64,000 bases of DNA. It comes from Stutzerimonas stutzeri RCH2. Lineage in GTDB: Bacteria > Pseudomonadota > Gammaproteobacteria > Pseudomonadales > Pseudomonadaceae. The notes under the pieces are model-generated. The model was not told the DNA's origin. It did not search any database and saw only the letters and a program-made list of their open reading frames with translations. The stretch covers positions 3,810,001 to 3,874,000 of the forward strand of contig NC_019936.1 in assembly GCF_000327065.1 (NCBI RefSeq), written 5' to 3'. This document shows, in pieces, positions 9,314 through 20,111 of the stretch. Within the stretch, counting starts at the first letter, position 1. Every line of letters starts with the position of its first letter. A program made the position numbers and the translations under genes.

Positions 9314-10423
9314 TCAAGCCGCCTGCAGCGGGTCGAGTGCACGGACGTGCTCGACATGCCAGCCGATCGGCACCACGTCACCGACCCGCAGGGCGCTGTC
9401 GAACTCGGCGATCGGCTGCTTGACGAAGAAATCGCTGACCCCGCAGACCTCGAGACGGATACGGATATGGTCGCCGAGGTAGATGAACTCGGCGACGCGC
9501 CCGGTGAAGCGGTTCGGGCAATTGGCGCTGGCGCCGTTGAGCAGCACCCGCTCCGGGCGAATCGACAGGCTGACCGGCGTTCCCGCCGCACCGACGTTGA
9601 CCGCCAGCGCCTCGACGGTTTCGCCACGGCCGAGCTTGACCGTGCAGCTATCACCACGCCGGTCGAGCAGATGCGCCGGCAGGCGGTTGTTCTCGCCAAG
9701 GAAGTTGGCGACGAAGGTGTTCACCGGCTTTTCGTAGAGGGTGCGCGGGTCTTCGATCTGCTGGATCTGGCCCTGATGGAACACCGCTACCCGATCGGAC
9801 ATGGTCAGCGCTTCGCCCTGATCGTGGGTGACGTACACCACGGTGACGCCGAGGCGTTCGTGCAGATGCTTGATCTCCATCTGCATCTGCTCGCGCAACT
9901 GCTTGTCCAGCGCGCCCAGGGGTTCGTCCATCAGCACCAGCTGCGGCTCGAAGACCAGCGCGCGAGCCAGTGCCACGCGCTGTTGCTGGCCGCCGGAGAG
10001 CTGCGCCGGATAGCGATTGCGGAAACCCTCCAGCTGGACCATCGCCAGCGCGCGCTTGACCCGCTCCTTGATGTCCGGCTTGGCCATGCCGCGCACGCTG
10101 AGCGGAAACGCCAGGTTTTCCGACACCGTCATGTGCGGAAATAGCGCGTAGTTCTGGAACACCATGCCCATGTCGCGCTTGTGCGGCGGCACGTTGTTGA
10201 TCGCCCGGCCATCGAGGAGGATTTCCCCCGCCGTGGGCGTTTCGAAGCCGGCCAGCATCATCAGGCTGGTGGTTTTACCCGAGCCGGACGGCCCGAGCAG
10301 GGTGAGGAATTCGCCGCGGCGGATGTCCAGATTGAGATCCCTGACGATCAGCGACTCACCGTCATAGCTCTTCTGGATGCCGCGAAAGCTCACCAGGATA
10401 TCGTTCGCCGTTGACTCGACCAT
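9314..10423 (-). CDS. agtA: ABC importer ATPase, PotA type (AgtA-like)
   Basis: Cytoplasmic ATPase of 369 residues energising the AgtBCD importer. Walker A is GPSGSGKTT, the Q-loop is in FQNYALFPHM, the signature is LSGGQQQRVALARAL, Walker B is LVLMDEPLGALD, and the switch histidine is in YVTHDQGEA. The C-terminal third is the TOBE domain found in PotA-type proteins. Start taken at ATG 10421-10423 (MVESTAND); a GTG 12 codons upstream is possible but less likely. It is the first transport gene, 149 bp downstream of agtR, with a 9-bp palindrome in that spacer. Confidence 0.9.
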   Translation of the reverse strand: MVESTANDILVSFRGIQKSYDGESLIVRDLNLDIRRGEFLTLLGPSGSGKTTSLMMLAGFETPTAGEILLDGRAINNVPPHKRDMGMVFQNYALFPHMTVSENLAFPLSVRGMAKPDIKERVKRALAMVQLEGFRNRYPAQLSGGQQQRVALARALVFEPQLVLMDEPLGALDKQLREQMQMEIKHLHERLGVTVVYVTHDQGEALTMSDRVAVFHQGQIQQIEDPRTLYEKPVNTFVANFLGENNRLPAHLLDRRGDSCTVKLGRGETVEALAVNVGAAGTPVSLSIRPERVLLNGASANCPNRFTGRVAEFIYLGDHIRIRLEVCGVSDFFVKQPIAEFDSALRVGDVVPIGWHVEHVRALDPLQAA

Positions 10424-10530
10424 GCTGCTGCACCTGCGTAACCGTTGAACCGTGGCCACAGCGTAGAAGCGCAGCGGCGGCGGAAAAATCGGTACAGCGG
10501 AGCGATTGGCCTAGGCGTGAGGGAGAGTCG

Positions 10531-10552
10531 CGTGTAGGGAACGCCCTACACG
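10531..10552. promoter_or_regulatory. Candidate AgtR operator
   Basis: Perfect 9-bp inverted repeat CGTGTAGGG-N4-CCCTACACG, 108 bp upstream of the agtA start and 20 bp after the agtR stop. NarL/LuxR-family regulators commonly bind short palindromes of this size. There is no U-run on either strand, so a terminator role is unlikely. Assignment to AgtR is by position only. Confidence 0.5.
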
Positions 10553-10571
10553 GCGGGTCGGTGGCTGGCGC

Positions 10572-11201
10572 TCAGACCAGCTTGTGTTCCATGGCGTAGC
10601 GCACCAGATCGGCCACTGAATGCGCCGCCAGCTTCTGCATCAGGCGGGCCTTGTGGGTGCTGATGGTCTTGCTGCTCAGCGCCAGCTTGCCGGCGATGTC
10701 GTTTACCGAATCGCCCTGCACCAGCCGTTCGAACACCGAGTACTCGCGTTCGGAAAGCAGCGCGTGGGGCGGCCGCGAATCGGTCAGGCCAACCTCGAAG
10801 ACCATCCGGTCGGCCAGCGCCGGGTCGATGTAGCGCCCGCCACCGGCGACCTTGCGCAGTGCAGTCAGCAGCAGCGCCGGCTCGCTGTCCTTGGTCGCGT
10901 AGCCGGCCGCGCCGATCTTCAGCGCCCGCGCTGCCATCTGCGCCTCGTCGTGCATCGACAGCACGAGCACCGCCGGCGGCTGGTTCAGCGCGCGGATCCG
11001 TGGAATCGCTTCGAGGCCGTTGACGCCGGGCATGGAGATATCCAGCAGCACCACATCGCAACTGATCTGGCGCAACTGGTCGAGCAGCTGCTGGCCGCTG
11101 GCGGCCTCGCCGACCACCTGCATGTCGCGCGCCATACCGATCAACTGTTTGATGCCCTCACGGACGATGGTGTGATCCTCGGCGACCATGACCCTGATCA
11201 T
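10572..11201 (-). CDS. agtR: NarL/FixJ-family response regulator (AgtR-like)
   Basis: DNA-binding response regulator of 209 residues. The receiver domain (about 1-120) has the acidic pocket VAEDH, phospho-acceptor aspartate in VVLLDISMPGVNG and the conserved lysine in GYATKD. The LuxR-type helix-turn-helix occupies about 140-205 (LSEREYSVFERLVQGDSVNDIA, then SSKTISTHKARLMQKL). Its start overlaps the end of the sensor kinase gene by 4 bp, so the pair is coupled. By gene order this corresponds to AgtR, which activates the GABA/5-aminovalerate importer in P. aeruginosa. The AgtR name rests on context. Confidence 0.88.
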   Translation of the reverse strand: MIRVMVAEDHTIVREGIKQLIGMARDMQVVGEAASGQQLLDQLRQISCDVVLLDISMPGVNGLEAIPRIRALNQPPAVLVLSMHDEAQMAARALKIGAAGYATKDSEPALLLTALRKVAGGGRYIDPALADRMVFEVGLTDSRPPHALLSEREYSVFERLVQGDSVNDIAGKLALSSKTISTHKARLMQKLAAHSVADLVRYAMEHKLV

Positions 11202-13615
11202 GACGGCAGTGCTCCAGTGCTTGCAGGTGAAGGAAGTGGCAGCGGGTCCAGCGGGACCCGTGCCGTGATGGTGGTGCCCTCGCCGGGCTGGCTGTCGATG
11301 CAGAGCTGGCCGCCGAGCATCTGGATGCGCTCGCGCATGCCCACCAGGCCGAACGAGCTGCCCGCGCTGCGCCCCGCGTCGGCGAAGCCACAGCCGTCAT
11401 CGCTGACGCGCAGGCAGAGTAGGTCGCCCTCGAGCTGCAGCTGCACGCTGACCGTTTGCGCGCGGGCATGGCGCATCACGTTGGTCAACGACTCCTGAAG
11501 GATACGGAACAGGCCGATGGCCTTGGCGTTGCCCAGCGCGGGCGGGCACTCAGGCACCTCGACCAGGCAGGCCACGCCGCTGCGCTCCTCGAAGCGCCGC
11601 GCCTGCCACTCCACCGCCGAAGCGATGCCGGCGTCGAGGATCGGCGGGCGTAGCGCCGTGGCCACGTCGCGTACCCGCTGGAACAGCTGCGCGATGAGCC
11701 GCTTCATGCTTTCCAGCCGCTGCGCCAGGGCCGGGTCGAGGTCGGCGAAGCCCAGCTCGCACATCGAGGTTTCCAGCTTCAGCACGGTCAGCACCTGGCC
11801 TAGCTCGTCGTGCACCTCGCGGGCGATATGCGCCTTTTCCTCCTCGCGCACGGTCTCCAGGTGCGCGGCCAGCTCGCGCAACTGCGCGCGCGAGGCGTCC
11901 AGTTCCAGCTCGATGCGCTTGTTGTCGGTGATGTCCCAGACGATGCCGTCCCATACCTGGCGGCCATCCGGCTGGCCGCGCACGGAGGCGCGGATATCGG
12001 CCCAGCGCACCTCGCCATTGCGGTTGAGAATGCGCCCCTGCCAGCGCCAGTCCTGGCTTTTCTCAAGTGCCAGCTGCTGGCTGGCCCAGTAGCCCGCCTC
12101 GTCATCGGCGTGCACCAGGCTGCGGATGCCCTGCCCCGGCTGCAGCAGGCGCTCGGCGGAATAGCCCACCAGGCGCTGGCTGGCTTCGCTGATATAGGCG
12201 ACCCGTACCGGCGCCTGCGGCCCGTCGCGCTCCAGACGGAACACCAGCCCCGGCACGTTGCCGGCCATGGCCTTCAGGCGCGCCTCGCTCTCCTGCAGTT
12301 GGGCGCTGGCGCGGCGCCGCTCGGTGATATCGGCAAGAAATACCACTAGGTATTCGCGGCTGCCGAAACGCAGAAAACTGTAGGTGACCGCCGCCGGAAA
12401 GCGCTGGCCGTCGGCGCGCAGCCATTCGCATTCGTGTACCTGGCGATCATCCTCGCCCGTGCGGGCAGCGCGCCAGCGCGCCAGCCAGGCATCCATGCCC
12501 AGCGCCGGGTCGAATCTTTCCAGCGGCTGATCCAGCAATCCGCCGGAGGAATGCCCGAGCAGCACCTCGGCGGCTTGGTTGGCGTAACGCACGCGGCTGT
12601 CCCAGTTGAGCCAGAGGATGCCGACGGTGCTGTGATCCAGACAAAACTGCGTCAAACGCTGCGCTTCTTCGGCCGCCTCGCGCAGCTCGATATCGCGCCG
12701 GGCAGTCTTCAGCCGGCTTTCCAGCACGCCATGCTGGCGCCGCTGCCAGGCCAGCATCAGCAGACAGGCCAGGAGCAGGACGCCGAGCAGCAGGCTGAGA
12801 CTGCGCCAGTAGCTGACCTCGCGACCGAGATCAATGCTGCGGGTCTTGAGCCACTGTTCCTGCAACTGACTGAATTCCCGCGCCGGAAATTGCCGCAGCG
12901 CCGTATCGAGCACGGCAGCGAGTTCGGCGCTGTCACGCCGCGAAGCGATACGCAGCAGCTGCGGGTTGCCCAGATCACCGACCACCGCCAGCGAGTCGTA
13001 CTCCACCTGCTGCGACAGCCGCGCGAACACCGGCTCGTCGATGACGGCATAACTGGCCTTGGCTTCCAGCACCTGACGCAGCGCATCGGCCTGGCTGGTC
13101 GCGGTCAGCACGGTGATATTGGGATAGTTGCTGGCAAGAAACTCGGTGACTGGACCCGGCCCGACGGCGGAAACCAGTTCGCTCGGATGCAGATACTCCA
13201 GGTCGATGGCGCGCGGGCCGCCACGGTCGCCGACGAGCAAGCGCGGAATGCGCAGGAAGGGATCGCTGTAATGCCACAGACGCAGGCCGGCCGGCGTCTG
13301 ACGCAGGCCCGGCGCCACATCGATCAGGCCTTCGCGGGCGGCCTTCTCCAGCGCAGCCTCGTCACTGAAGCGGCGCCATTGCAGGCGCACCCCGAGGTCG
13401 TCGGCAAGATGCTCCATCAGCTGCACATGAAAGCCTGACAGGCGCCGCTGGCGCTGGTCATACTCGGCGTAGGGCGCGCCCATCACCACCCCGACGCGCC
13501 ACTCCGGATGCTGCTCCAGCCAGGCACGGCTGTCGTCGTCGAGCGTCACGGCGCCAGCCGCGAACGGCAGCGCCAGGCTGATGAGAAGAACGAAACGCAG
13601 GGATAAGGCGAGCAT
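11198..13615 (-). CDS. agtS: Sensor histidine kinase with periplasmic solute-binding domain (AgtS-like)
   Basis: Membrane kinase of 805 residues. Order of parts: signal/anchor helix (about 1-20); family-3 solute-binding domain in the periplasm (about 25-260, with WRVGVVMGAPYAEYD and a GFHVQLMEHLADDLGV motif); one membrane helix (SLSLLLGVLLLACLLMLAW); two PAS domains, the second with a PAC-like WRWQGRILNRNGEVRW; HisKA_3 dimerisation helix with the phospho-accepting histidine in AREVHDELGQVL near residue 600; and a HATPase_c domain with DDGCGF and GLVGMRERI. The ligand domain suggests direct sensing of the transported amino acid. Start set at ATG 13613-13615 because upstream codons lack a signal sequence. 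Confidence 0.88.
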   Translation of the reverse strand: MLALSLRFVLLISLALPFAAGAVTLDDDSRAWLEQHPEWRVGVVMGAPYAEYDQRQRRLSGFHVQLMEHLADDLGVRLQWRRFSDEAALEKAAREGLIDVAPGLRQTPAGLRLWHYSDPFLRIPRLLVGDRGGPRAIDLEYLHPSELVSAVGPGPVTEFLASNYPNITVLTATSQADALRQVLEAKASYAVIDEPVFARLSQQVEYDSLAVVGDLGNPQLLRIASRRDSAELAAVLDTALRQFPAREFSQLQEQWLKTRSIDLGREVSYWRSLSLLLGVLLLACLLMLAWQRRQHGVLESRLKTARRDIELREAAEEAQRLTQFCLDHSTVGILWLNWDSRVRYANQAAEVLLGHSSGGLLDQPLERFDPALGMDAWLARWRAARTGEDDRQVHECEWLRADGQRFPAAVTYSFLRFGSREYLVVFLADITERRRASAQLQESEARLKAMAGNVPGLVFRLERDGPQAPVRVAYISEASQRLVGYSAERLLQPGQGIRSLVHADDEAGYWASQQLALEKSQDWRWQGRILNRNGEVRWADIRASVRGQPDGRQVWDGIVWDITDNKRIELELDASRAQLRELAAHLETVREEEKAHIAREVHDELGQVLTVLKLETSMCELGFADLDPALAQRLESMKRLIAQLFQRVRDVATALRPPILDAGIASAVEWQARRFEERSGVACLVEVPECPPALGNAKAIGLFRILQESLTNVMRHARAQTVSVQLQLEGDLLCLRVSDDGCGFADAGRSAGSSFGLVGMRERIQMLGGQLCIDSQPGEGTTITARVPLDPLPLPSPASTGALPS

Positions 13616-13711
13616 ATATTCACGCAATTGATGGGCGTGCCGACATGCTGTTGTAATGCATAACCCCTGCCGGCGCCAGCGTGGTGCCGACACCCATAGC
13701 GGAGACAATCC

Positions 13712-14725
13712 ATGCGCTGCCTGCCTGCTTTCGTGCTTCTGTTCGGCGTCGCGCTTGGCGGCGGCGTGCCGTACATGGCCGCGGCGCAGGAGCCCGAGGC
13801 GGTTCAGGAAGCACCAGTGGATGAACCCAAGGTGCAGCGCCCGGCACCGCAAATGCGCAGCGAAGCGCTGGCCGCAGGGCTGCAACGGCAGCTCGACGCC
13901 GTCGCCCAGCTGCAACTGGGCGAGGAGGACAGGTTCCTTGCGCTCTGGCAGCCGGCGAACACGGCAAAGGCCCGCGGCGTGCTGGTCATCGTGCCCAGCG
14001 AAGGCGAAACCGCCGACTGGCCACGCGCAATCGGCCCGCTACGGCGCGGCCTTCCCGAACATGGCTGGCACACCCTGAGCCTGACGCCCGCCGATGCTGC
14101 CCTGACGCCCGGCCCGCGCATTCCCACACCACCAGCAGCGACCGAAGCGCCTGATACGCAAGAAGCACCGGACGCAGACGAGACAGGCCTGCCGTCCGAG
14201 CCCGGCAGCGCCGGTTATCTACCCGAGCAGACAGCTCCAGCGGACAGCGACGGGCCAGCGACGGAGCCGCCGCAAGCGAATGAGAATGTAGAGCAACCAA
14301 GCCATGCCGAGCGGATGCAGGCGCGTATCGATGCCGCGATCGAGCACGCCCGTACGCTGCAGGCACCGACGATCGTCCTGGTCGGCCATGGCACCGGTGC
14401 CTACTGGGCCAGCCAGTACATGGCACAGCTTCAGCCGAAGGATGTCGGCCAACTGGTGGTGATCGATCCACGTACGCCTCCGATGCCGGAGCAGCCATTG
14501 GAGGCCTATCTTGCGACGCTCGCCGTCGACGTAGGCGACTTCTATATGAACGATCGGCCGGCTGCACAGGAGCAGGCCATGCAACGACGCAACGCGGCGC
14601 GCCGTGCCGGCCACAGAGATTACCGACAGGTCGCACTGACCAATCTGACCGGCGACCGGCACTACGAACAGGAACAACTGGTGCGCCGCGTACGGGGCTG
14701 GCTGGACCGTAAGCCAGCCCGGTAG
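13712..14725 (+). CDS. Exported DUF3530 family protein (alpha/beta-hydrolase-like)
   Basis: Protein of 337 residues with a signal peptide (MRCLPAFVLLFGVALGG..., cleavage after AAA/AQ near residue 25). A long Pro/Ala/Glu-rich linker runs around residues 130-200. The C-terminal half carries IVLVGHGTGAYWASQYM, the nucleophile-elbow region of an alpha/beta hydrolase, but with a GHGTG core in which threonine stands where serine would normally be the nucleophile. It is divergent from agtS and convergent with the DnaJ-like gene, as in other pseudomonads. No substrate is known to me; a periplasmic role is inferred from the signal peptide. Confidence 0.75.
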   Translation: MRCLPAFVLLFGVALGGGVPYMAAAQEPEAVQEAPVDEPKVQRPAPQMRSEALAAGLQRQLDAVAQLQLGEEDRFLALWQPANTAKARGVLVIVPSEGETADWPRAIGPLRRGLPEHGWHTLSLTPADAALTPGPRIPTPPAATEAPDTQEAPDADETGLPSEPGSAGYLPEQTAPADSDGPATEPPQANENVEQPSHAERMQARIDAAIEHARTLQAPTIVLVGHGTGAYWASQYMAQLQPKDVGQLVVIDPRTPPMPEQPLEAYLATLAVDVGDFYMNDRPAAQEQAMQRRNAARRAGHRDYRQVALTNLTGDRHYEQEQLVRRVRGWLDRKPAR

Positions 14726-14732
14726 GTTGGTA

Positions 14733-15500
14733 TCAGCGAAAGCCGCGGCGCTCGCGGATCAGGGCGTAGGCGCTATGCAGCTCGCGGGTGCGCTCGGTGG
14801 CGTCGCGCACCTGAGCGGCGTTCGCACCGGCTCCGGCCTGCTTATCGGGATGATGCTTACTCAGCAGGCGGCGGTAGGCCCGCTTGATCAGCTGCGGATC
14901 GGTATCCGCACGCACGCCCAGCAACTGCATGGCCTGCTCGTAAGCGCCACCCCGACCGGCCGGTGCCTCCTTGCGCCGAGTCGCGCCCGGATCCAGCGCC
15001 GCGACCTCGGCCGCATCCCAGCCCAACCACTTGCCCCAGAGCAGCACCAGCTCATGTTCGCGAGCGCCGATTTGCCCCTGCGCACGCGCCATGCGCCAGC
15101 AGGCCTGGATCAGACGACGATTCTCTTCACGTTGGCCGCGCAGCCGCTGCAGGGTGTCACGCAGGCCATCACCGCTGGCCTTGCCGCGATTGAACGCAGC
15201 GATGGCTTGCCGCTGCGCCGCAGCATCAAGACTCTGGCGGCGCATTTCGTCACGGGCGGCCTGGATATGTGCCGGGCTCACGCGTCCGCCACTCTTGGCC
15301 AAACGCCCCAATAGGAAGAACAGCAAATCCTGGCCTTGCAGCACTGGCTTACCGGCCAGGCGCGCACGCAGGCTGGCCCAGGAATCGAGCCCTAGCCGGC
15401 GATCCAGCACCTGCCCCAGCAGACCGCCGAGCAAAGCGCCCGGAATGCTCGCCAGCAACCAGCCGATCAGCAGCCCCAACAGCGTGATGGGCCAGAACAT
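14733..15500 (-). CDS. DjlA-like membrane-anchored TerB/J-domain protein
   Basis: DnaK co-chaperone of 255 residues. An N-terminal hydrophobic anchor with glycine-rich spacing (LLIGWLLASIPGALLGGLLG) is followed by a TerB-like helical domain (about 55-165). A C-terminal J domain holds the HPD tripeptide (RLLSKHHPDKQ) that stimulates DnaK ATPase. Organisation matches DjlA. It starts 2 bp downstream of the murU stop on the same strand, suggesting one transcript with amgK-murU, and ends only 7 bp from the convergent DUF3530 gene. A symbol djlA would be reasonable, but pseudomonads can carry more than one such protein. Confidence 0.85.
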   Translation of the reverse strand: MFWPITLLGLLIGWLLASIPGALLGGLLGQVLDRRLGLDSWASLRARLAGKPVLQGQDLLFFLLGRLAKSGGRVSPAHIQAARDEMRRQSLDAAAQRQAIAAFNRGKASGDGLRDTLQRLRGQREENRRLIQACWRMARAQGQIGAREHELVLLWGKWLGWDAAEVAALDPGATRRKEAPAGRGGAYEQAMQLLGVRADTDPQLIKRAYRRLLSKHHPDKQAGAGANAAQVRDATERTRELHSAYALIRERRGFR

Positions 15501-15501
15501 G

Positions 15502-17189
<1,688 letters not shown>

Positions 17190-17318
17190 CCAGGGGGTCT
17201 CCACGGCGCTAGCCGATAGGCGGGTCATGCTTTATTATCCTGCATCTTTCTCAGCCCATCGAGAGGCGTGCGGCCCAGCCGGCCGATGGCTCGCCGCAAG
17301 CACGGACCAAAAAACAAG

Positions 17319-20111
17319 ATGGCAGTCAAATACCCCGCGTTTCGTAAAAAATTCCCTCTACTGGTTACTGGCGGTCTGCTTGCATTGCAACCGGTAGCTG
17401 TACCTTTTGTCTTCGCAGCCGAACAGTTTGCCTGCCAACCCGATGCGACCGGTGGCTGGAATTGCGCTTCCAATGTGCCGAGCCAGACACTGCCGCCGCG
17501 CCCGGCGCAAAGCGGTAGCGTTGCGACCACGCCGAGCACCAGCAAGTCGACAACCGCCAAGGCGCAGGCGCCGACGGCAACCACCAAGCTGGTCACCGAA
17601 AGCAAAGGCCGCGCCCTTGCCTCGCGCAGCGCTGACTTCAGCCACCTCGACTGGGTGCCGCGCGATCAGCTGACCCCAGCCCAGCTCGCCGAAACCGGTC
17701 CGTACTGCGCCGGCACCTATGTCGAGCCGGATCGTCCTGGCAAGTTCGACACCACGCCGATGAGCGAAGCGCCGACCTATGTGTCGGCCAAGGCGACACG
17801 CTACGAGCAGGAGCAGGAAATCGCCACCCTCGCCGGCGAGGTGGTCCTGCGTCAGGGCAGCATCCAGGTCGAGGCGGACGAAGCCAGCCTGCACCAGCTG
17901 GAAAATCGCGGCGAGCTGACCGGCAACGTGCGCTTCCGCGACCGTGACGCACTGCTGGTCGGCGATCGCGCCGAAATCTTCCTCGACAGCGGCGAAGCCA
18001 AGGTGGAAAACGCCGAGTACGTCGTGCATTCCGGCAAGGTCCGCGGCAGCGCGCAATACGCCAAGCGCGAAGAGACCGCGATCATCCGCCTCAAGGATGG
18101 CACCTATACGAGCTGCGAACCGGGTGAAAACACCTGGCACCTGAAGGGCAACAACGTCACGCTGAACCCGGCCACCGGCTTTGGTTCGGCAACCAACGTC
18201 ACGCTGCGGGTCAAGGATATTCCGGTGTTCTACACACCCTATATCCACTTCCCCATCGATGACCGTCGCCAGTCGGGCTTCCTCGCGCCGAGCATCGGTT
18301 CCTCCAGCGATACCGGTCTTTCGCTGCAGACGCCCTATTACTTCAACCTGGCGCCGAACTTCGACGCGACCCTGTATCCGCACCTGATGACCGACCGCGG
18401 GCTGCTGATGGAAGGCGAGTTCCGCTACCTGACCCGCAGCAGCGAAGGCCAGTTCGGCGCAGCCTACTTGGACGACAGCAACGACGACCGCAAGCTGCAG
18501 TCCGAGTACGAAGACCAGCGCTGGATGTACAGCTGGCAGAACCGTACCGGGCTGGATTCGCGCTGGCTCGCCGAGGTGGACTACACCGATATCAGCGATC
18601 CGTACTACTTCCAGGATCTGAGCACCAACCTGGATATAAATCAGCCTGATCACCTTGATCAGCGCGGCACGCTCACCTATCGCGGCAACACCTACACAGC
18701 GCGCCTGAACATGCACGCCTATGAGCGCGCCACGGTCACTGACATCACGCCTTACGAGCGATTGCCGCAGCTCACCCTGGACGGGCGCCTGCCTTTCCAG
18801 CCGGGCGGCCTGAATTTCGCTTACAAGACCGAGTTCGTCAGCTTCCAGCGCAGCCTGCGCAGCGGCAACTTCATCAACGAGGATGGGGGCGAAGAAACGT
18901 GGTACGACGAGAACCTAAGAGGTCTTAACCGCGCGGAAGGCGAACGTCTTCACTTAGAGCCCGGAGTTAGCTTACCCCTGAACTGGTCGTGGGGCTTCAT
19001 CAAGCCTTCGCTGAAATACGCATATACCAAGTACGACGTGACACTCGACAACAAGGGTAAGTTTGGTGCTGGCGGCGTTGGAGCGAACTTCAACGACACA
19101 CCCGACCGCAGCGTGCCAATCCTGAGTGTCGACAGCGGCTTGTACTTCGACCGCGACACCCAGTGGTTCGGCAAGGACTATCGCCAGACCCTCGAGCCGC
19201 GCATGTTCTATCTCTACGTACCGGAAGAGGATCAGGACGACATCCCGATCTTCGATACCGGCGAGAGCAGCTTCAGCTATTCATCGCTATGGCGCGAGAA
19301 CCGCTTCTCTGGAAAAGATCGCATTGGCGACGCCAATCAGGTTTCGCTCGGCGTGACCAATCGCTGGGTAGAGCCCAACGGCTTCGAGCGTCAGCGCTTC
19401 AGCATCGGCCAGGCGTTTTACTTCAAAGATCGCGAGGTGCAACTCCGCGGCATCGACTACCGCACACGCGCCAGCGCCACTTCCGACGTATCGCCGTATG
19501 CGCTGGAATACATGTACCGCTACAACCGCGACTGGCGCTTCACCTCGACCTTCAACTGGGATCCGGACAGCCACAGCACGCGCTCCGGCAGTGCCATGTG
19601 GCATTACCAGCCGGAAGACAACCCAGGCAAGATCGTCAACCTCGGCTATCGCTACCGCAACGACACCATGCGTTTCGACCAAGCATCCGGAGAGTGGACC
19701 TATGGAGGGGATTACGGTCGAGAGGAATACGAAAACGACGGAAACCCAAACACCGTTTTCATCAAGGACTACTACAAGATCAACCAGCATGACTTCTCGG
19801 TCATCTGGCCGGTCGTCCCGCAATGGAGCGTCATCGCCCGCTGGCAGCATGACTACAGCCGCAGCCGCACGCTGGAAGCCTTCGGTGGCTTCGAGTACGA
19901 CAGCTGCTGCTGGAAGCTGCGCCTGATCAATCGCTACTGGGTCGACTACGACGAGACCAGCCTCAACCCCGACCGCAACGACGAGCCGGACCGCGGCATC
20001 TTCCTGCAGATCGTCCTCAAGGGACTCGGCGGCGTAGTTGGCAATGCGACCGAAACTTTCCTCGACGAAGGCATCCAAGGCTACCGTGAACGTGAAGATC
20101 AAGCTTTCTGA
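17319..20111 (+). CDS. lptD: LPS-assembly outer membrane protein LptD
   Basis: Outer membrane beta-barrel of 930 residues that inserts lipopolysaccharide into the outer leaflet with lipoprotein LptE. After the signal peptide comes a Pseudomonas-type N-terminal extension with two cysteines (FACQP, GGWNCAS). Next is the LptA-like jelly-roll (about 160-310; [37 protein letters not shown]) and a large barrel. The C-terminal adjacent cysteine pair in YDSCCWKLR is the usual partner for the inter-domain disulfides. Start [15 protein letters not shown] matches the family. surA follows with overlap. Two stretches of the barrel (about 18,895-19,095 and 19,680-19,775) use AT-richer codons than the rest. 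Confidence 0.97.
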   Translation: MAVKYPAFRKKFPLLVTGGLLALQPVAVPFVFAAEQFACQPDATGGWNCASNVPSQTLPPRPAQSGSVATTPSTSKSTTAKAQAPTATTKLVTESKGRALASRSADFSHLDWVPRDQLTPAQLAETGPYCAGTYVEPDRPGKFDTTPMSEAPTYVSAKATRYEQEQEIATLAGEVVLRQGSIQVEADEASLHQLENRGELTGNVRFRDRDALLVGDRAEIFLDSGEAKVENAEYVVHSGKVRGSAQYAKREETAIIRLKDGTYTSCEPGENTWHLKGNNVTLNPATGFGSATNVTLRVKDIPVFYTPYIHFPIDDRRQSGFLAPSIGSSSDTGLSLQTPYYFNLAPNFDATLYPHLMTDRGLLMEGEFRYLTRSSEGQFGAAYLDDSNDDRKLQSEYEDQRWMYSWQNRTGLDSRWLAEVDYTDISDPYYFQDLSTNLDINQPDHLDQRGTLTYRGNTYTARLNMHAYERATVTDITPYERLPQLTLDGRLPFQPGGLNFAYKTEFVSFQRSLRSGNFINEDGGEETWYDENLRGLNRAEGERLHLEPGVSLPLNWSWGFIKPSLKYAYTKYDVTLDNKGKFGAGGVGANFNDTPDRSVPILSVDSGLYFDRDTQWFGKDYRQTLEPRMFYLYVPEEDQDDIPIFDTGESSFSYSSLWRENRFSGKDRIGDANQVSLGVTNRWVEPNGFERQRFSIGQAFYFKDREVQLRGIDYRTRASATSDVSPYALEYMYRYNRDWRFTSTFNWDPDSHSTRSGSAMWHYQPEDNPGKIVNLGYRYRNDTMRFDQASGEWTYGGDYGREEYENDGNPNTVFIKDYYKINQHDFSVIWPVVPQWSVIARWQHDYSRSRTLEAFGGFEYDSCCWKLRLINRYWVDYDETSLNPDRNDEPDRGIFLQIVLKGLGGVVGNATETFLDEGIQGYREREDQAF

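Noticed and set aside
7639..9423. 594-residue plus-strand open frame
   Set aside because: Antisense shadow of agtC and agtB, whose translations show clear family motifs.
10531..10552. Terminator of agtSR
   Set aside because: No T-run on either strand and palindromic symmetry fits a protein site better.
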